From: Polyporus tsugae
Taxonomy: Eukaryota; Basidiomycota; Agaricomycetes; Polyporales; Polyporaceae
Direction: 5' to 3'
Length of the DNA stretch: 64,000 nucleotides
NCBI GenBank assembly: GCA_024305745.1
Contig: JAHRBS010000002.1
Coordinates: 2,852,001-2,916,000 of the forward strand
The notes under the pieces were generated by a model, which worked only from the letters and a program-made list of their open reading frames with translations, had not been told where the DNA came from and ran no database searches. A program made the translations under genes and the position numbers. Of the stretch, positions 11,538 through 22,569 are shown piece after piece; position 1 is the first letter of the stretch, and every line of letters begins with the position of its first letter.

Positions 11538-13303
11538 TCAAAACCCCCACACACCCTCACGCTCGTGACACCTGAAGGCTTCCCGTCGAAGTCGTGGACC
11601 ACCATCCTTCCCAGAACCATCACGGTAGACACTGAAGTTTGTGCTTACGGGCCCGCCCCCATTACTTGGCATCCACAAGCTCAACTTCGCAAGCGATGGG
11701 CTCAGACTGCGCGCAAGCAGAAGCGCCACGTCTTCCAGGGTCTCCGAAAACTTGTCCAGCCCCTCATCCTCAAATATAAACACACTATCTTTGTGCCCGC
11801 CGACGTTTCTCCTGGCAGGTGTCGTCTCGAGGTCCATGTTGACGCGAAGGGTTTGCAAGGACGTGAGCGCAGCGAGCGGACGGACAATGTCCTCCTGTGA
11901 TAAGGTGGTTTCCGTCAGGATCGTCGTCGATAACAACGTTAGCCGGTAACACTCACCACAGGGACAACCAATTCTTCGCTCTGCCGATATCGATACAAGG
12001 TGAGAGAGGTAATGTCCGGAAACGCGATTGCGAGGTGCCGCAAGAGGTCGCATTCCCTTCCATCTGCGCCATACTCGAGCTCCAAGTGCTGCAGCCCAGA
12101 AGATGAACGCCACTCTAAGACGCCTAGCAGGTTGGACGCCGATATCAGGTGGAAAGTGGGCGGGAACCAATGACGTCCGCTCTCATACCTCCAGAGCCAT
12201 TCCTTGACGCATTTGCGCGGGCACGACGGCAGGGCGAGCGTCCGCAGGCATGGGGGGAGATGGGCGAACAGCTCGTCGGTGGGGTCGGGGTTCGCCACCG
12301 TCAGCTCTTCAAGCTCAGGCCACGGGAACGTCGTATCTGGCGGAAGCCCGGGTGGCCAAATCGCTTCGGGGGCAGCGTCCTCAGGCACAACGAGCTCGAG
12401 GGCGAGCGACCGGAGCCTCGGCATATTAGCGAAGAGAAGGATGAGAGGCGTCCGCGGTTCCACCCATCGCATCCCGCGGAGCTTCAGTTCGCGCAGATTG
12501 GGCCACTCGCAGCGGGACATGAGAGCAATCGGCGCGGGTTCGCTGGGGAGTGCGAGGGTGGCGAGGGTGCGGTGGATCTGTTCCAGGACGAGAGCCAGGG
12601 CGTCCTTCTCCACGGAGAGTGCGTATCTCCGGTCACGCGTTAGGATTGCCTCGTATCGGAAGGCGGTGAGGGGAGCACAAGCCCCATCCTCGAATTCGAG
12701 CGTTTCGATGGGGAGCACGACTGGGCAGAAGGTAAGCCCAGTCATCTCGAACTCTCGAAGATGGGGGAGGGACATGGCGAACTGGAGGAACGTCCAATAC
12801 GGGCCGTGCACGACACCAATGTCAGTACGCAGCGAGAGCCTGGCCAACGACGGCATCTGCTGTAATACGTGCTTGATGACGGCCCCGATGAACACCCGGC
12901 ACACGTAGAGGTGTGGGATATGGGATGGGGTGTCGTAGGGTGCGTTCGGATAGTTCAAGTTGTCACGACCAAGGTTTCGGTCCATGCAGCAGTCCATTAC
13001 TGTGAGATGTCTCAAACAGCGAATACGTCAGTTTCTATATGGCACAGTGCGCATAGAAGATTGAGTGACTCACTGTATGTAGGACCACAGGGACGGAGGG
13101 AGGAAAAACTTGGGTGTTGGCGGGGCGATTCCTATAGTACGATGTATTTTACTGAATATAAAGGGGTTGGAGAGACCGCGCAGCCATCTGCAGGTGGACG
13201 AAAGCGGAACGAGGGTGACACGGCTGCCAGACTCGTCGGCCTGGAGTATAAGTCCGAGAAGATATACGAGGACGTCGTCATTCAGGCGGTGAAACTCGAC
13301 CAT
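11538..13303 (-). CDS. F-box/LRR-like protein
   Basis: Predicted substrate adaptor of an SCF ubiquitin ligase. Exon 1 (13303 to about 13072) encodes an F-box: HRLNDDVLVYLLGLI and LSSTCRWLRGLSNPF, ending LWSYIQ. Exon 2 (about 13011-11955) is the long leucine-rich-like body, with repeats such as MPSLARLSLRTD, WPNLRELKLRGMRW, MPRLRSLALELV and LPPCLRTLALPSCP. Exon 3 (about 11894-11538) starts EDIVRPLAALTSLQTLRV. All splice joints keep frame and no internal stop was found, so the gene looks intact at roughly 550 residues. It is convergent with the hypothetical gene to its left, only about 165 bp away. F-box identity is clear from the N-terminus; the ligand or target is unknown. Confidence 0.83.
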
Positions 13304-13538
13304 CGTGCAGTCAGCTCGTAGGGCTCTGCGGGCCCGGAAACGGAGTCAAAGCGAAATGTAATCGCGTCGTATGTAACGGGGATGGAGGGAGAATATAACA
13401 TCGGAGGAAATCAAGTTGGGAACCTGAGGCTGGCCGCAGCGGGCGTGGCGTTCAAGTATTTAGGGCAGGCACGGTGCTTCCGATAGTTGATTATTGTAAG
13501 ACTTAGTACTCGCGTTTTGTCTCGTTGTACACTGCAGA

Positions 13539-13592
13539 TCAAGGTAAAATTGGACCGGAACGAATTGTCTTCAAAATTTAAATTTACCTTGA
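13539..13592. repeat. Short inverted repeat (potential hairpin)
   Basis: TCAAGGTAAA at 13539-13548 is repeated as its exact reverse complement at 13583-13592, with 34 bp between that includes the AT-rich string AAAATTTAAATT. It lies upstream of the minus-strand F-box gene. It could be a hairpin, a dyad binding site or chance. Confidence 0.4.
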
Positions 13593-13849
13593 ATACGTCG
13601 GCAATACGTCGCCGATAGCATTTGACGAGAATATGTCGATGGTTTGAGCTCGACCGTGCACGTGCCCACTAAAACACATGCGTCACCAAGCTACGTCATA
13701 CGTTGAGGTTGAACTCGGGCAGCGTCGTGGCTGCCCGTTCTTCCTCATTCCCCACTCGCGCTCACTGACCCAACCGCAGGTGGCCCCCTTCTGTACTGTA
13801 TCGGGGCCAATAGAGCCTCAGTTGAGGACCATTCGAACACCCAGCGCCG

Positions 13850-14060
13850 AGCAGAGCCGACCTCGGAAGGGCCGACCTTGGAAGAGCCAACCTCCCTTGG
13901 AGAGCCCCCAGGTCCCGGAGAGCCGACCCCAGGACAGGAGAGCCGACTCCCCCAGGACAAATCCCAAAGAGCCGACCCTAGGACAGAGCCGAACCCGGGA
14001 CAGGTCCAGGAGGGCCAACTCCAGAGCCGACTCGCGGTGGCACCCGGACAGCGCCGATCC
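13850..14060 (+). repeat. Degenerate GAGCCGAC-type repeat tract
   Basis: Irregularly spaced copies of a GAGCCGACyC-like unit (gagccgacctc, gggccgacctt, gagccgacccc, gagccgactcc, gagccgaccct, gagccgaactc, gagccgactcg) spaced by roughly 15-40 bp. It has no coding support. It resembles a decaying minisatellite. Confidence 0.5.
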
Positions 14061-15124
14061 CATTGCCCAAGGACGAGACGACCATCCCTTTGGATGGTGC
14101 GCGAAGGTACGTAGCAGTCAGTCCACGCCGAAAGGCCCTTCTTCCCGTCATCTTTCTCGTTCCTGTGTATTGTACCTGGCTGCTTGCCGTTGTAGCGTCA
14201 CAGCCGGGGATGTTCGCGACTCCCGCATGGCGGGCGGCTCCTTCTGCTCCGACATTATCGTAAATTCACGCGAGATGTGAGCTCTCAGCTCGTACTAGCC
14301 CTGCCGTGCGCAATCTCGAGCTCGCGATTCACGCTCTCCAGCCCCTCCGTGACCGCTTCTTCCCCTCGAGCCACGCGTGCTCCACCTGCCACACCCACCT
14401 TAGCGGTCCTCCCTTCTTCGCCGTGCGCTCCGCCTCGACCGCCGTACGCCGCTCAGCGCTCGGCGCTGAACATGTCCGTCTCGTGCCGCAGGGGCGCTCC
14501 GTAGCGTGCGGTCGCTGTTTGCAGGTAGGGACTTGCAGTGAGCTCTATAACCATATCATGTATTAGAGTAGAGAAATATATAGTGTTGGTTTTCTGCATC
14601 TGAACACGTTGCTCATCGTCGATGTTACGAGCCTGAAGGTCAAAGGCCAAGAGCAGGGGAAAGCCGCGCGTGCCAGCACCCAACCCTTCGATGAATTGGT
14701 GATGAATTGTCTATGAATGGTACATTTGATGTGAGTACATTGGTTCTTCCTCTGCAGTCACATTTTGGATAAATTCTAGTTAAAACTTGAATTGAACGTC
14801 AATTTATCGGTTACAAATTTGGCTTGATCTGCAGTGACGTAAGGCTAGCCTATATTTTAAAGCCCGATAGTCAACAGCGTCTATTCAAATAACAAACCTA
14901 TTAGCAAGTTCAAGTTAGGTTAGGTTCGTCGGTAACAACACACTTGAAGTCCCACCATCCCTCCTTCGACGAACTCGTTGTCTATCTTCACCAAGGTGAG
15001 TTTTGGGACAACAATTGCTTGTGTAGAACCTCACCATCATGTGTATATCAGTCTCAGGCTAGTCGGGCCGTACTCTGCTACTATATCCGAGTCTGTCGAC
15101 ATTGTTTCAAAAGAGTCTACTACG

Positions 15125-16973
15125 ATGCCAACGGCGGTCCAAGGCCACTCAGAGCCCTCCGAGGCATCCAGACTCGTGGCGACACAAAAGCGAGCTATTC
15201 ATTTGTAAGGAGTACTTTTAAATAACTCTGTTGCAGTCAGTCTATGTCTCATCATTTTCTACCGCAGACCGACGGACGCCTTTGGTCGGTTGGATGACGA
15301 CAGCCTTCTTGACCTTTTCGAGCACGTCATCGCATGCGGGAGCTTGCGCCCGCTCTCCATGACTTGCAAGTGGATCAGAGAAGCGTGCAAGCCCATATTG
15401 TTTCATCGGAGTCTTTTGCGGATGTCGTACAGATTCAATACTCGAACCCTCATCCCGGAAACGATGTGGCCATATGTGCGGTATGTTTGATTCCTTCCTT
15501 CTTCGACCACCGGAATAATTGTCATGTCTCACAAAAACAGCTTTCTTTTCCTGCATTGCAATTTTCCCTACCTGGAGTATGAGACAGACACCTACTTTGA
15601 CCCCCCGGATGGGTACGACGACGTTTACGCTCCGCTCACCGCCAAGCTATGCCGCCTGCCCAAGCTCCGAACTATCACTATTAGCCACGCTACCGGTGAA
15701 GGGGTTCCATGGGAGGCGATCAACACCATTGTTCAAATACCTCAGCTGCGTAGCCTTCATATCGTTGGTTGTCTGGACGATCGCCGCATCCTCCCTCCCC
15801 AAACCGAGCAGTCGCTGCGTCTCCTGATTAACTCCCTTGCTACTATTGACTATCCATCCTCCGGTTATCGCAGAGCTTCCACCACCGAAATCAAGCTCTT
15901 CTCTGTGCTCTTGCGACAAGTCACTACGCAACAGTCGCTCGAGGCACTCTCGATTCCGAGCGAGTGCGCACCTTTGGACTGTTTGAGCACGACGGATTTC
16001 CCTCGCCTCCGCGAGCTGTCTTTGATCGGGCGACGTCAAGTCATCATGTCGCATTCAGATGTGCAGCAACACATTCCTTACATCTCGATTCTCACCAACA
16101 TGCCTCGTCTCCGGAAGCTAGCATTGACCTTGGCGCAGCCGGTCAACTTTCCACGTCAGGAGATATGGCCTGCGGGGATGAGAGCCGAGTTCCCCTGCCC
16201 AGATCTCCAGGACCTGCTGGTTTCCTACCCCCATCCCGACGACGGGTTCTACGCACACCTCCCTTCTACCCTTCAACGCCTCGCACTTCGATGCTGGCCC
16301 CGCCACTATCTCCATCTTCTCGACCACGATATCAACGATATGACGAAGCTGGGCTGGTATTCACCTATCCTCAGCTCTTCGGAGATGCTCCGAATCCTGC
16401 ACCGCTGCCGTTCGCACAACGTCCGTCATCTGGAACTGGAATTTGAGGAGGATGACAGCGGCAGTGATCTCTTCCGATGCATCCCCAACGTGTTCCCGCA
16501 GCTACAATACCTCATTATTCATCGATACCGTCGTGCTGGTGTCAGCGTGACGCCTGTGGTAGGTGTATCGCTTCTCTCGGCAGTTGCGTACTGACGATAC
16601 CTCACAGGCCACTCTGGCACAAGCTCTGGCGCCCTTGCGCGATCTGCGGGTCCTCCTCTGTAATCTGGACTTTGAGGACGCCCCGGACCCCTTCAGTACA
16701 CATGCACATTTTGATCTTTTCGACACTACGTTGCAGCGTGCAGCGGACGTCCTGGCGGGTTCACTCCCCCTGAGCGTCGAGGTCGTCGGTCTCCTCCTAC
16801 GTCAGGACGTCTCGAGTCGATACGTGTGCTTCCGAATTATTCATGATGTCTATGGCACACGCCGCGCGGAGCACGACAACTTCATGTTCGAGGTACACGG
16901 AATATTGTACGTCATATCAATTATCTATACACGTGAAACATTTCCTCACAACGTCGTCTTCCAGTACCCGTGA
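15125..16973 (+). CDS. F-box/LRR-like protein
   Basis: Four exons, 15125-15204, 15268-15480, 15541-16558 and 16608-16973, splice in phase to 558 residues. The F-box spans the first joint and exon 2: FGRLDDDSLLDLFEHV, then LSMTCKWIREACKPILF. The body has leucine-rich motifs: LPKLRTITISH, IPQLRSLHIVG, FPRLRELSLIGRR, MPRLRKLALTLAQ and LPSTLQRLALRCWP. The last exon starts ATLAQALAPLRDLRVLLC and ends FQYP. The short first exon precedes the F-box, unlike the paralogues that start directly with it. Close paralogue of 53411-55353 (shared IPSECAPLDCLSTTDFPRL). The 5' flank and last exon also have a truncated homologue at 62160-62628. No lesion was found; predicted SCF adaptor. Confidence 0.87.
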
Positions 16974-17341
16974 TATGTCCAGTCTTTCTCGTCCAGAGAG
17001 ATTTCACTGATAGCTTAGCTATCGCACACGTCTCTTATTCGCATTTGTACTGTTCCTCTGTTTCTTGTAGCTATCTTACACGTTCTCGGGGTGGACAATC
17101 ATTGAAACTATGAATGCGGATCAGCTCGGGCGAACCATGGCTCCCAATCGGAAATATGGCGATCCGGCTCCAGGTCGAGGACGATGCATAGCTACGACTG
17201 CTGAGTGAAGAAAAGCTCTTCCCAGAACATTAGCGTGTGCTATGTTTGTTTACGAAGATTAGTACGTACAAGGCCCAAAACGCATCGAGTCTTCTTGGAC
17301 TTGCCCTGCTCTTGTGGCCGTGGGCACTCCCAGATGAGACC
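16974..17341. other. 3' flank of the F-box gene
   Basis: The first ~60 bp resembles the 3' flank of the deleted copy at 62629-62740 (shared ATATGTCCAGTCTTTCTC and CTGATAGCTTAGC), so it is probably 3' UTR. Nothing else was recognised. Confidence 0.4.
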
Positions 17342-17757
17342 CTAGTGGTGCTTGTCGCATAGGAAATGGCGGGCTTGTGTTACGAAGACGAGGTCCGATT
17401 CCCTCGAGGCGAATGTATACTCGACCTTGGATTTCCGCAAATCCACCCATTCCGGAACGGAATATGGCCTTGAGCGGTCAAACGCCTGTTGGAGGATCTC
17501 TGTACCGCGCGCAGGAACCGTCGAGGTGCTAGCTCCTGAACGTCGAAAAACGGAGTCTTTGAGAATCCATACGAGGTATACGCACTGCTTTTTCGTACCT
17601 GTGTCAACGTGGAATTCCTCATCCTCCTCCCCAAACTCAATGAGCACGGTTGAAGCTGGCGCTTGGCAGCACACCGTGCATTGTTCAGACTCATCGAACC
17701 GGTGGAGGTCGCAGTCGAATTCGGAACATAGTTCAGCGATAGTTCAGCAAGGAAGGA
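17342..17757 (-). pseudogene. Fragment of an unrecognised gene
   Basis: A minus-strand frame of about 130 codons reads ELCSEFDCDLHRFDESEQCT, CVYLVWILKD, VPEWVDLRKSKVEYTFASRE and VTQARHFLCDKHH before a stop. It has cysteine/histidine-rich ends. Upstream it meets a stop next to a short direct duplication (CTGAACTATCGCTGAACTAT at about 17729-17748), and no start codon or acceptor was found, so it looks like the 3' remnant of a gene broken by a small duplication. Function unknown. Confidence 0.4.
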
Positions 17758-17996
17758 TCACTATAGCTACCGGAGAGGAACTCTAGGTGGTAAGAGCCAC
17801 GGGTCTACATGTAGCCTGTAGTGAATAATCACGCTGCCGCGATGCGTTGATGCTTCTGTGGGAGTGATACAAGTACCTATTGCTACTGAATACGCATGCT
17901 CTACCGTAAACATTCATGGTGGTGATCGAATGAGCAGTCTCCCCGCCGCCCCCGTCGGAGCTCCATGAGGGACAAGGTTAAATCACGATGATACTC

Positions 17997-19793
17997 CTAC
18001 TTGAAGGCATATAATGAGATCCCCTGAGAAGACGTTAATAGGCAAATAAATGGTAAAAAGCCGGCGGTGCTTACCCGGCCACCAGCGGGGTCGAGCTCCG
18101 CTCGCGAGTCTTGATCGATCTGTTTGATGACTCGGCGAAATAACCTCCACCTCGCGCCACAATCCTCTCGTTGCAACAACCAGAGCTGGAGACCCGATTG
18201 AGGGAGGGTGTTCCCTAAAGCGGCAGCAGTTTGACAAAGCTCTTCAATACTGCCCTCAAAGTAACGTTTGACGACCGCCGGGAATTCCTGCACGGTGCCT
18301 CGAGGCGATTGACTCAGGCAATCGTAAATGGGTGCGAAGGGTATGCAAGGAACGAAGATTTGCCAGTCTCCGACCTATGTTGGCCTGTGTTGCACGATTA
18401 AAATCTGCGTACGGGTGGAGATGACGGCGACGAGGACTCACTACAGGAACATCGTCGTCGCACGATGCTAGGAAACGGTGAACCTCCAAAGACCGAACAT
18501 TGGGAAATGTTTTGGCAATGCAGAGTAAGAGGTCATCGTCTGCATCATCTGCGTGGTACTCGAGCTGGAGGGAGTCGAGAAGAGGGGCAGACACCTTCGT
18601 GAGGATCTCCAGCATATCCGATGCGTGTAGGATAGGCGAGTGACGGGGAAAACATTGATTTCGTTCCCATACATGGAGGCAGTGGTGGGGGGTACAGCGC
18701 AGTGACAAGCGTCGCAAGGATGGGGGGAGATGAGCGAAGATACGGTCTTCCGGGTCAGGGAACGAGATGGTCAATGCTTCCAGGTCCGGCCAAGGTAGTG
18801 GCGATTCCTAACCTTCTGGCCAGAACATCAGCTGCCTTCTATCGATGTCTTTAGGTAACGCGAGCGTGAGGTTCAAGACGCGTAACCTGGGCATCCCAGA
18901 AAACAAAGACACTAGTGGAGCCACGCGTCCTGCACCCGGATGGAACTCTCCATTCAGGGAAAGTTCGCGTAGTTGTGGCCACGGAGCGTGCGACAGGACC
19001 GCTATGGGCGTGATCTCGCTGGGGAGCAGAAGAGATTCGAGGGAACGACGTAGATGTGTGAGGACGAATGCGAGAGAGTCTTGCTGAACCGCGTAGGTGC
19101 GGAGGTACGATCGATCCGAGGGCTGTTCGTACCGAAAGGTGGTGATTGGAGCAAGAATGTCGGCCCATTTGTCCGACGGCGCCTCTCGCGGACAGAGGAG
19201 GAATGTCCCGATTGTAAAGCTGCGAAGCTGAGGAGTCGAAAGAATAGCCGCTATTGAGTCCCATCCGATTCCGTGTACCTCCCGAGCACTGAGCTTCAGG
19301 CATACCGAGCGTAGGTGAGGTATGGCTCGCAAAGTGTCCTTGAGAAATGTGGCGGACATGGTGCCGCAGAGCAAAGGGTCGCTGGTTCACCTGAGTTCTC
19401 TTGGAGAGTCGCTGATGGCGACGAGGTCTGGACACTTGTCTATCAAAGACAGCGTTCTAGAGCACACTCGTTAGCGTCATCGGTAGTATGCTTGTGGTTG
19501 TCGTACACTACCTGATGTAGGGCCACAAAGACCGTGGAATGAATCGTTCCGTATATATGTTGACAGGCGCCTTGACGAGAACCTTGCAGTGACTGAAAAG
19601 CATGGGCATAGTTGCTTCCCGCATCGACCAACATGTCATGGACAATGGGCGGGCGTAGACCGCCGTCCGGCCATAGGTAGTCGAATATGTGTAAGAGAGC
19701 ATTGGTGTTTAGGGCGTAGATTGCGAGTGCAAAATTTAGTACCCGGTGGCGGCTCACTTTCTGTGGGACGTACATGTTTCTCGAGCTCGTCAT
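17997..19793 (-). pseudogene. Decayed F-box/LRR-like gene
   Basis: Several disabling changes are visible against intact paralogues. The F-box exon starts ALNTNALLHIFDYLWPDGG, then the matching continuation (LSMTCWSMREATMP to LWPYIR) is in another frame, implying a one-base change near 19650 in a C-rich run. Exon 2 reads TLSLIDKCPDLVAISDS, then an in-frame TGA before TSDPLLCGTM near 19388. The leucine-rich body (IPHLRSVCLKLS, WPQLRELSLNG, MPRLRVLNLTLA) is cut by an in-frame TAG at 18808-18810 right after FWPEG, and continues SPLPWPDLEALTISFP. The last exon changes frame between RSLHTLRTHLRL and TVQEFPAVVKRYF. Four independent lesions make it a secure pseudogene. The exon 1 donor and the acceptor before ANIGRRLANL are still visible. 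Confidence 0.8.
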
Positions 19794-20056
19794 ATTGCTA
19801 GGATGATGTAAACGTCGAGGCCGTCTGAGAGAGACTAATAGTACTAGTGAATGTTGAACGTTGACCGTAACGTTGAACGGGAACCGCCACCGCGCCGCGA
19901 GTCCGCGACACGGTGCGGTGCTAGACCTGCCCTAAACATTGGCACTGGCCCAGGTTGGAGACGCCCCATTGGCGCCTGACCCATGTCGTCCTTACCTTTC
20001 GTCGATAATATGCACAGTCCAACTGATGCGGAGTGTACACAGGATCCTTGAATAAT

Positions 20057-20140
20057 ATGGTACTAACCCGCGCAAGGCTCACACAGCTGAACGATGACCT
20101 CCTTTTCAAACTTTTCAAACTGTTCCGACCAACTACAGGT
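20057..20140 (+). pseudogene. F-box gene 5' stub
   Basis: From the ATG at 20057 the plus strand reads MVLTRARLTQLNDDLLFKLF followed by FRPTTGIRD. This matches the F-box start of the copy at 5878 (FAQLNDDVLLKIFEELRP...GLRD). Similarity stops at once, and no leucine-rich body follows on this strand; the intact minus-strand paralogue's 3' end begins about 190 bp further. It is a truncated F-box exon left by rearrangement. Confidence 0.5.
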
Positions 20141-20328
20141 ATCCGCGATAGGGCCAGCAGGGCCGCCGTTCTCGTTGGAAATTTGTCATGAGAGCTTCGA
20201 ACGAGGGGGTGTAATCATGCATCGTTACGACGCGTCGCACGGTATGTACAACAACGTACAGTATACAGCCAGATTTGGATCTACAGATCCATTAACAACA
20301 GATTCCGAGTCAAATCGTCCAACACACC

Positions 20329-22030
20329 CTAACACCGCCCCAACAGTACGGCAAAGTCGGGATACGCTTGGACGTGAAGCCGTCCTCCAAGGACGACGCG
20401 CGACACACGGAAGATGGACCACATCAAGCCATGTTCAAACATCCAGATCTCCCGCAAAGACAGAGCCAAGCCGCGAGCGAGTTCGTCCGCGGCACTGCCC
20501 GACGCCTGGGTGCCGACGGACCCAAGACGGAGAAGCTGCGGCCCGTGGTCGGGATCCCCATCGACCCCAGGCTGGGACTCCGTGTCGGCGAAGTCGAGAT
20601 AGAGTTTCAGTGTCCGGAGGGAGGCGAGTGGGGCGAGAGCGTGGGCAAGGTCCGTCTGCGATCGTGCAGGTAGTGTAAGCACTTATTAGCGGATTGTGGA
20701 TGGATGAACTCACCGCTCGGACACCCTCGCCGCCTTCGCTCCGGAAGCGATGGATTTCGAGCGCAGTCAGGTGCGGGAACTTCACGACCGCTAGCCATAG
20801 CAATTCGGGCTCCTCCGCGTCCGAGGCGTACTCGAGCTCGAGGCTACACAGCAGCGGGAGATCACACCTGCGGACGATCTGAGTAAGATCGCGTGCCGGG
20901 GAAATGGGAAAGCTCGACCATCGGTGGGTAGACGCGGAGCCTCGACCATCCAACGGATTCGGATACAGAGGCATGTGGATGTCGGCGAAAATTCGCAAGC
21001 ACCGGTGCGGCCACGGGCGCAAAGCCAGTGTGCGTAGGGACGAGGGTAGGTGCGCATAGATCTCGTCTGCGGGGTGGGGATGCGAGACACGGAAGGATTC
21101 GAGATCGGGCCAGGGGAATGTCGCAGAAAAGGCGCCTTTCGGCCATACCATTCGAGCATTGCTGTTGATATTCTGAGGTTCCGAGAGCTCGAGCGAAAGA
21201 GATCGGAGGGAGGGCATGGATGAGAAGAGGGAGATGATGGGAATCGCAGGGCTGGACCAGCGTTCGCCTCGAAGCGTTAACTCCCGCAGAAGTGGCCAGG
21301 ACACAGAGGACATCGTCTCGACGGCAGCGCATTCCGCGGGCAGCACGAGAGTTTGGAGAGAGGTATGGAGATTACGTATAAGGAAATCGAGCGTAGCCAG
21401 CTCGGATGAAAAACTCAATGGTTGGCGATAGTGGGGCATGATGTAGCGCAGTGTGGTGAGCGGTGCAACTGTGGACTCGTCGAGGATGTGGTTGTCAAGC
21501 AGGATGGGACAAATGTAGAAACGGTCGATCTCTAGATGGCGCAGCGTCTGGAGTGAAAGTACTGTTTTCATGGCTGTCCAGGGGATGCCATGCGTATCGA
21601 GGCAATTTGTCTCTAGTAGTAAAGTTGTGAGGACAGGCAGAGCAGGTAGCACGGCATCGAAGATCGCCCCGCAGAATGCAGTGCAAACCAAACGGTTATG
21701 TGCACCTGAGACGCTTGGGGGTACATTGGCAGAGGGACAAAGGCAGCAAAGCCTCAACTTTCTGCGATGATTGGTATTAGAACTTAGCTTAATTGCTAAC
21801 GGACTGTCAACCGACCTGACATAGGGCCACACGGTGGATGGGAGCATATCGCAAGGCCGATCATCCGAGGAGGGTGGGCGCAAGGGTTGGTAGCACGAAC
21901 TGAATAGGACCGACATGGATGCGGCACGTAGCCGCGGGCATGTGGACGACAGTGACCGGAGGTCCGTAACTGAGCCCGACCGAACGTCTTGGAATAACCG
22001 GTACAGGATGTCGGTGTTTAGACTACTCAA
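20329..22030 (-). CDS. F-box/LRR-like protein
   Basis: Exons 22030-21816, 21761-20714 and 20655-20329 splice in phase to 529 residues. The F-box opens the protein (LNTDILYRLFQDV, LSSTCPRLRAASMSVLF), and exon 1 ends VWPYVR. The body has LRR-like strings: LPVLTTLLLETNC, LQTLRHLEIDRF, WPLLRELTLRGERW, MPSLRSLSLELSEP and LPSSLRTLALRPWP. The last exon starts TDLAHALAPLASLRTL. Neither intron contains an in-frame stop, so readthrough would add residues instead of truncating. It is the intact sister of the frameshifted copy at 5878 (shared IPWTAMK/LFWKTM, MPHYR). It is the last F-box gene before the large repeat array, whose left edge is only about 250 bp upstream of its start. Predicted SCF adaptor. 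Confidence 0.86.
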
Positions 22031-22569
22031 TCTACCGTGATCTGGTTATTACACTGAGAGAATAGGAAAAGTCGTCAAAATGGCTCACCGGTCATGTCCA
22101 TCAGTCATTCTTTCTGTTAACTGGGGTACGTACAACAGAGGCTGATTCTTGAGTTTTGCGGCCTCTGTAGTAACCTGAGGTGAGTATTCCGGTAGGCTGC
22201 ACCAGGTGGGGAGCTTTCGGGACTTGCAGGAGCCTTGGGGTGAACAGCAAGGCGAACTGGTGGTGGATGGTCACGACCTTGCGCCTCGAGGCAGCCTTGA
22301 AGCTTGAAGCTTGGCCGAAAGCGGCGTCATTGCCAAAACGGGTCGGCGCTCCATGGTGCTTAGCAAATCCATCGTTGACCAGAAACCATCACCGACCCCC
22401 GCTCCCCCCCACCCCCGACGGTCCCCTCGACGTACTCCGACATTATCGCCCACATGGGGTTCAGCAGTAAACCGTCCATAAAGCGGACGCAGCCATCGTA
22501 AGTGGCTTGCTCGCTTGCAGAAGCACACCTAATCACTGAAGCCCCCATCACCGCTATTCCCCGTCTGTT

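Larger units (their letters stand above)
13304..15124. other. Long intergenic region between divergent F-box genes
   Basis: No supported gene. It holds a short inverted repeat (13539-13592), a degenerate GAGCCGAC-rich tract (13850-14060), and a GC-rich open frame at about 14306-14566 with paired cysteines (CSTCH, CGRC) that could be a decayed zinc-finger exon. At 14700-14930 there is AT-rich, promoter-like sequence with TATATTTTAA at 14851. The stretch at about 14940-15080 is homologous to 62160-62340 and so belongs to the 5' flank of the following F-box gene. Confidence 0.5.

Noticed and set aside
11939..12908. Plus-strand open frames opposite the F-box gene at 11538-13303.
   Set aside because: They are antisense shadows; the minus-strand reading carries the F-box, leucine-rich motifs and in-phase introns.
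14306..14566. A zinc-finger gene with CSTCH and CGRC cysteine pairs.
   Set aside because: Only one short frame without an ATG, a partner exon or a known finger spacing; kept only as a note in the intergenic entry.
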